DNA of 15,178 nucleotides. Origin: Nocardioides sp. Lineage in GTDB: Bacteria; Actinomycetota; Actinomycetes; Propionibacteriales; Nocardioidaceae. Where the stretch lies: assembly GCA_003519585.1 (NCBI GenBank), contig DOWL01000067.1, positions 16,753 through 31,930 on the forward strand, in the 5' to 3' direction. A program made the translations under genes and the position numbers. Every line of letters begins with the position of its first letter. Position 1 is the first letter of the stretch. Shown one piece after another: positions 13,472 through 15,178 of the stretch. The notes beneath the pieces were generated by a model. That model did no database searches. It had not been told where the DNA came from and worked only from the letters and a program-made list of their open reading frames with translations.

Positions 13472-13713
13472 GACACCTTCTCCTTCAGTGATGACGGCAC
13501 GTGGCCGAGGCGGGCGTAGAGCGGGCAGTGCCCGAGGGCGCCGGTGACCACCAGGTCGAGGCCGGCAACCACGAGGAGCAGCTCGAGGACGACCGCCACG
13601 ACGCCTGGGGCCGATGTGAGCAGGACCACTCCGGCGAGGACGCCGAGCCCTCCGATCACGACCCGGGCGGTCCTCTCGGCCGGCGTGATGTTGACCTTCC
13701 AACGGGTGGTCAT
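13468..13713 (-). CDS. DUF2892 (YgaP-type) inner membrane protein
   Basis: 81 aa from the ATG at 13713 with AAGGAG 9 nt upstream. It shows the family's layout: MTTRWKVNITPAERTARVVI GG-type start, two helices (about 18-34 and 37-57), then the terminal GALGHCPLYARLG with Cys63, equivalent to the usual GxCPLYxLLG. DUF2892 domains occur alone or fused to rhodanese and are frequent beside sulfur- and metal-handling genes; molecular function is not established. A promoter-like inverted repeat lies 38-70 bp upstream, so this gene probably begins a transcription unit with the DUF2933-like gene. Confidence 0.8.
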   Translation of the reverse strand: MTTRWKVNITPAERTARVVIGGLGVLAGVVLLTSAPGVVAVVLELLLVVAGLDLVVTGALGHCPLYARLGHVPSSLKEKVS

Positions 13714-13750
13714 GACTCTCAGCTCCTTCGCTGACCCGGCCTTTCCGGTC

Positions 13751-13783
13751 CTTGCACCTCCAGCGTCGCCGCCCGAGGTCAAG
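13751..13783 (-). promoter_or_regulatory. Candidate operator/promoter of the DUF2892-DUF2933 pair
   Basis: Plus-strand arms CTTGCACCTC (13751-13760) and GAGGTCAAG (13775-13783) form an inverted repeat differing by one inserted base. Read on the minus strand it supplies TTGACC as a -35 element, with the second arm (GAGGTGCAAG) covering the expected -10 region. A dyad between a TTGACC box and a -10 with a long spacer is the architecture of MerR-family metal or redox regulators; no such regulator is in the window, so this assignment is inference. Confidence 0.4.
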
Positions 13784-13873
13784 ATCGCTCCGAGGCTTCG
13801 ATGAAGGTTCCCTGAAGGACCATGGCCGGCCGCGAAGCTGGGATTGGGTGACCTCAAAAGGCCGGCGGGCTGG

Positions 13874-14326
13874 TCAGTCGTGGTGTTCGGAGTGTTCGGG
13901 GTCGATCTGACTCGGCGCCGGCTCCTGGTCGGTGTCGCTGATGGCGGGGCCGATGACGAAGGCCGAGAGCGAGAACATGATCGCGAACACCGCGACCGCC
14001 ACGGTGGGGGCCTTCCAGGTCCCGAACCGGCGGTAGAGACGGCGCAGCAGCGGCACCGAGAGGAGCAGGCCGAGCGCCCCGAACAGCAGGTTTCCGCCCA
14101 CTCCGGTGACCAGGGCGGCACCGGCGAGGAAGCTGATGTGGTGCAACAGATGGGGCAGCAGCCCCATCACCGCACCGACGGCCGCGGTCACCGCGTTCCA
14201 CAGGGTCGCCAGCCGTCCGCCTTCGTGCGAGGGCCCCGCCCCAGCGTCCATCTGCCCGGATGCATCCGCGACAGTGCCGCCGAACGCCGGGGTTGATGTG
14301 GGATCGCCGGTGTGGTCGTGGGGCAT
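13874..14326 (-). CDS. Three-span membrane protein in a multicopper oxidase operon, unknown family
   Basis: 150 aa from the ATG at 14326; the GGAGG ribosome site lies in the last codons of the multicopper oxidase gene, whose stop is 5 bp upstream, so translation is coupled. The first 40 residues are hydrophilic (MPHDHTGDPTSTPAFGG...). Helices lie at about 43-58, 64-92 and 106-125, with HLLHHISFLAGAALVTGVGG in the second. RRLYRRFGTWKAP forms a basic loop, and the tail is acidic and His-rich (ISDTDQEPAPSQIDPEHSEH). The paired His residues and tail could touch metal. I do not recognise a named family; its job is likely tied to the oxidase. Confidence 0.75.
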   Translation of the reverse strand: MPHDHTGDPTSTPAFGGTVADASGQMDAGAGPSHEGGRLATLWNAVTAAVGAVMGLLPHLLHHISFLAGAALVTGVGGNLLFGALGLLLSVPLLRRLYRRFGTWKAPTVAVAVFAIMFSLSAFVIGPAISDTDQEPAPSQIDPEHSEHHD

Positions 14327-14331
14327 CGTGC

Positions 14332-15178
14332 TCAGCCTCCGCTGCGGTAGGACAGGGTGGTCATCATCCCGGTCTCGGCGTGGTAGATGTTGTGGCAGTG
14401 CACGGCCCACTGACCGGGGTTGTCGGCGTCCAGATCTACCTCGAGCGCCTGCATGGGGCGCACGATGACGGTGTCCTTGCGTCCGCCGCCGTCGACCAGG
14501 CCGAAGGTGTGGCCGTGCAGGTGCATCGGGTGGAACATCATGGTCTGGTTGACGAACCGGAGCCGGACCCGCTCTCCGGCACTGACCGGTAAGGGAGTGG
14601 CGTCCGGGAATGCCTCGCCGTTGACGGTCCATCGGTACGGCATCATCGACCCGCCGAGCGCTAGCTCGTGACGGCGGTCCACGCCACGTCGATCGAGGCG
14701 CACCGACGCGGCACCGGCCAGGTCGGTGCCCAGCAGGGTCCTGCGCCCCAGTTCCGGCACCGCGACGTCGGGAGTAGGGGGTCTCCCGGAGCTGGTGCGG
14801 ATCACGGCGAGCGCGCGGCCGGTCTTGCCCTCGGCCTCGGCGACCAGGGGGAAGACACCGTCGGCGAGGGTGACGGTGACGTCGACCCGTTCTCCCATGC
14901 CGATCAGGAGTGCGTCGGTGGACACCGGCATGACGGGGAAGCCGTCGCAGTGCGAGACGGTCATGCGGTGTCCACCGACGGCGACACGGAACGCCGTGTC
15001 GGAGCCGGCGTTGACGAAACGGATGCGGACCCGTTGCCCGGGTCGGCCGGTGAACGTGTGCGGCGCGGAGGGGGTGCGGCCGTTGATCAGGTAGTACGGG
15101 TAGTCGACGTCGCCCGCGCCGCCGAGCAAGGGCGACTGCATGCCCTCGCCCATCCCGCCCATCCCCGAGCCGTGGTCC
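14332..15178 (-). CDS. Multicopper oxidase, C-terminal part
   Basis: About 282 residues are present in frame up to the right edge; the N-terminal cupredoxin domain(s) and signal lie outside. The copper sites of the last domain are complete: HPMHLHGH (14509-14532) and HCHNIYHAETGM (14365-14400), giving type 1 ligands His, Cys, His and an axial Met, plus type 2/3 histidines. The middle cupredoxin domain shows YYLINGRTPSAPHTFTGRPG, VRIRFVNAGSDTAFRVAVGG and ERVDVTVTL. A Met/Gly-rich stretch (GMGGMGEGM) near the right edge may be a Cu(I)-interacting linker. Members of this type (CueO/CopA-like) are exported and oxidise Cu(I), metals or phenols using O2. Downstream membrane genes fit a copper-tolerance operon. 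Confidence 0.93.
   Translation of the reverse strand, partial: DHGSGMGGMGEGMQSPLLGGAGDVDYPYYLINGRTPSAPHTFTGRPGQRVRIRFVNAGSDTAFRVAVGGHRMTVSHCDGFPVMPVSTDALLIGMGERVDVTVTLADGVFPLVAEAEGKTGRALAVIRTSSGRPPTPDVAVPELGRRTLLGTDLAGAASVRLDRRGVDRRHELALGGSMMPYRWTVNGEAFPDATPLPVSAGERVRLRFVNQTMMFHPMHLHGHTFGLVDGGGRKDTVIVRPMQALEVDLDADNPGQWAVHCHNIYHAETGMMTTLSYRSGG

Overview
The window is GC-rich, densely packed DNA. Third codon positions are strongly G/C, ribosome binding sites are of the AGGAG/GGAGG type, and several stop/start codons overlap as ATGA. This, with families such as an Acg-type nitroreductase, DUF4386 and DUF4389 proteins and double-permease ABC exporters, points to an actinobacterial (Actinomycetota) chromosome. 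The genus cannot be fixed from the sequence. No rRNA, tRNA, CRISPR array, transposase, integrase or replication origin was seen.

Left block (1-2902, minus strand): a compact operon read leftwards. It encodes an alpha/beta hydrolase of the proline-iminopeptidase type with an added membrane domain, an Acg-family FMN nitroreductase 29 bp downstream, and the start of an exported beta-lactamase-like serine hydrolase joined by an ATGA overlap and cut by the window edge.

Centre-left (3305-5081, minus strand): two separate integral membrane proteins of unknown function, DUF4386 and DUF4389. A short tandem repeat (core CCCATCGG) lies between them.

Centre (5371-10003, plus strand): a series of small membrane proteins (a 212-aa multi-span protein, a 113-aa three-span protein, a DUF4386 protein, a DUF6326 protein), then an 18-codon ORF ending in four cysteines, a quinone-oxidoreductase-like dehydrogenase and a SRPBCC protein. 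The first two genes in this series are preceded by near-identical promoter-like modules about 1.15 kb apart. The dehydrogenase frame runs 116 bp into the next gene and has probably lost its original stop.

Right block (10502-15178, minus strand): probable copper-related and envelope genes read leftwards. They are a multicopper oxidase (N-terminal part outside the window), a three-span membrane protein, a DUF2892 protein, a DUF2933-like His/Met/Cys-rich protein, an ABC ATPase, a double ABC-2 permease and, 19 bp after the permease, a small secreted two-cysteine peptide gene disrupted by one frameshift. A TTGACC-containing inverted repeat precedes the DUF2892 gene.

Most interesting: the frameshifted secreted peptide tied to the ABC exporter; the tetracysteine micro-ORF; the duplicated promoter module; and the membrane-anchored hydrolase/nitroreductase/serine hydrolase operon. 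None of these functions can be proved from the sequence alone.
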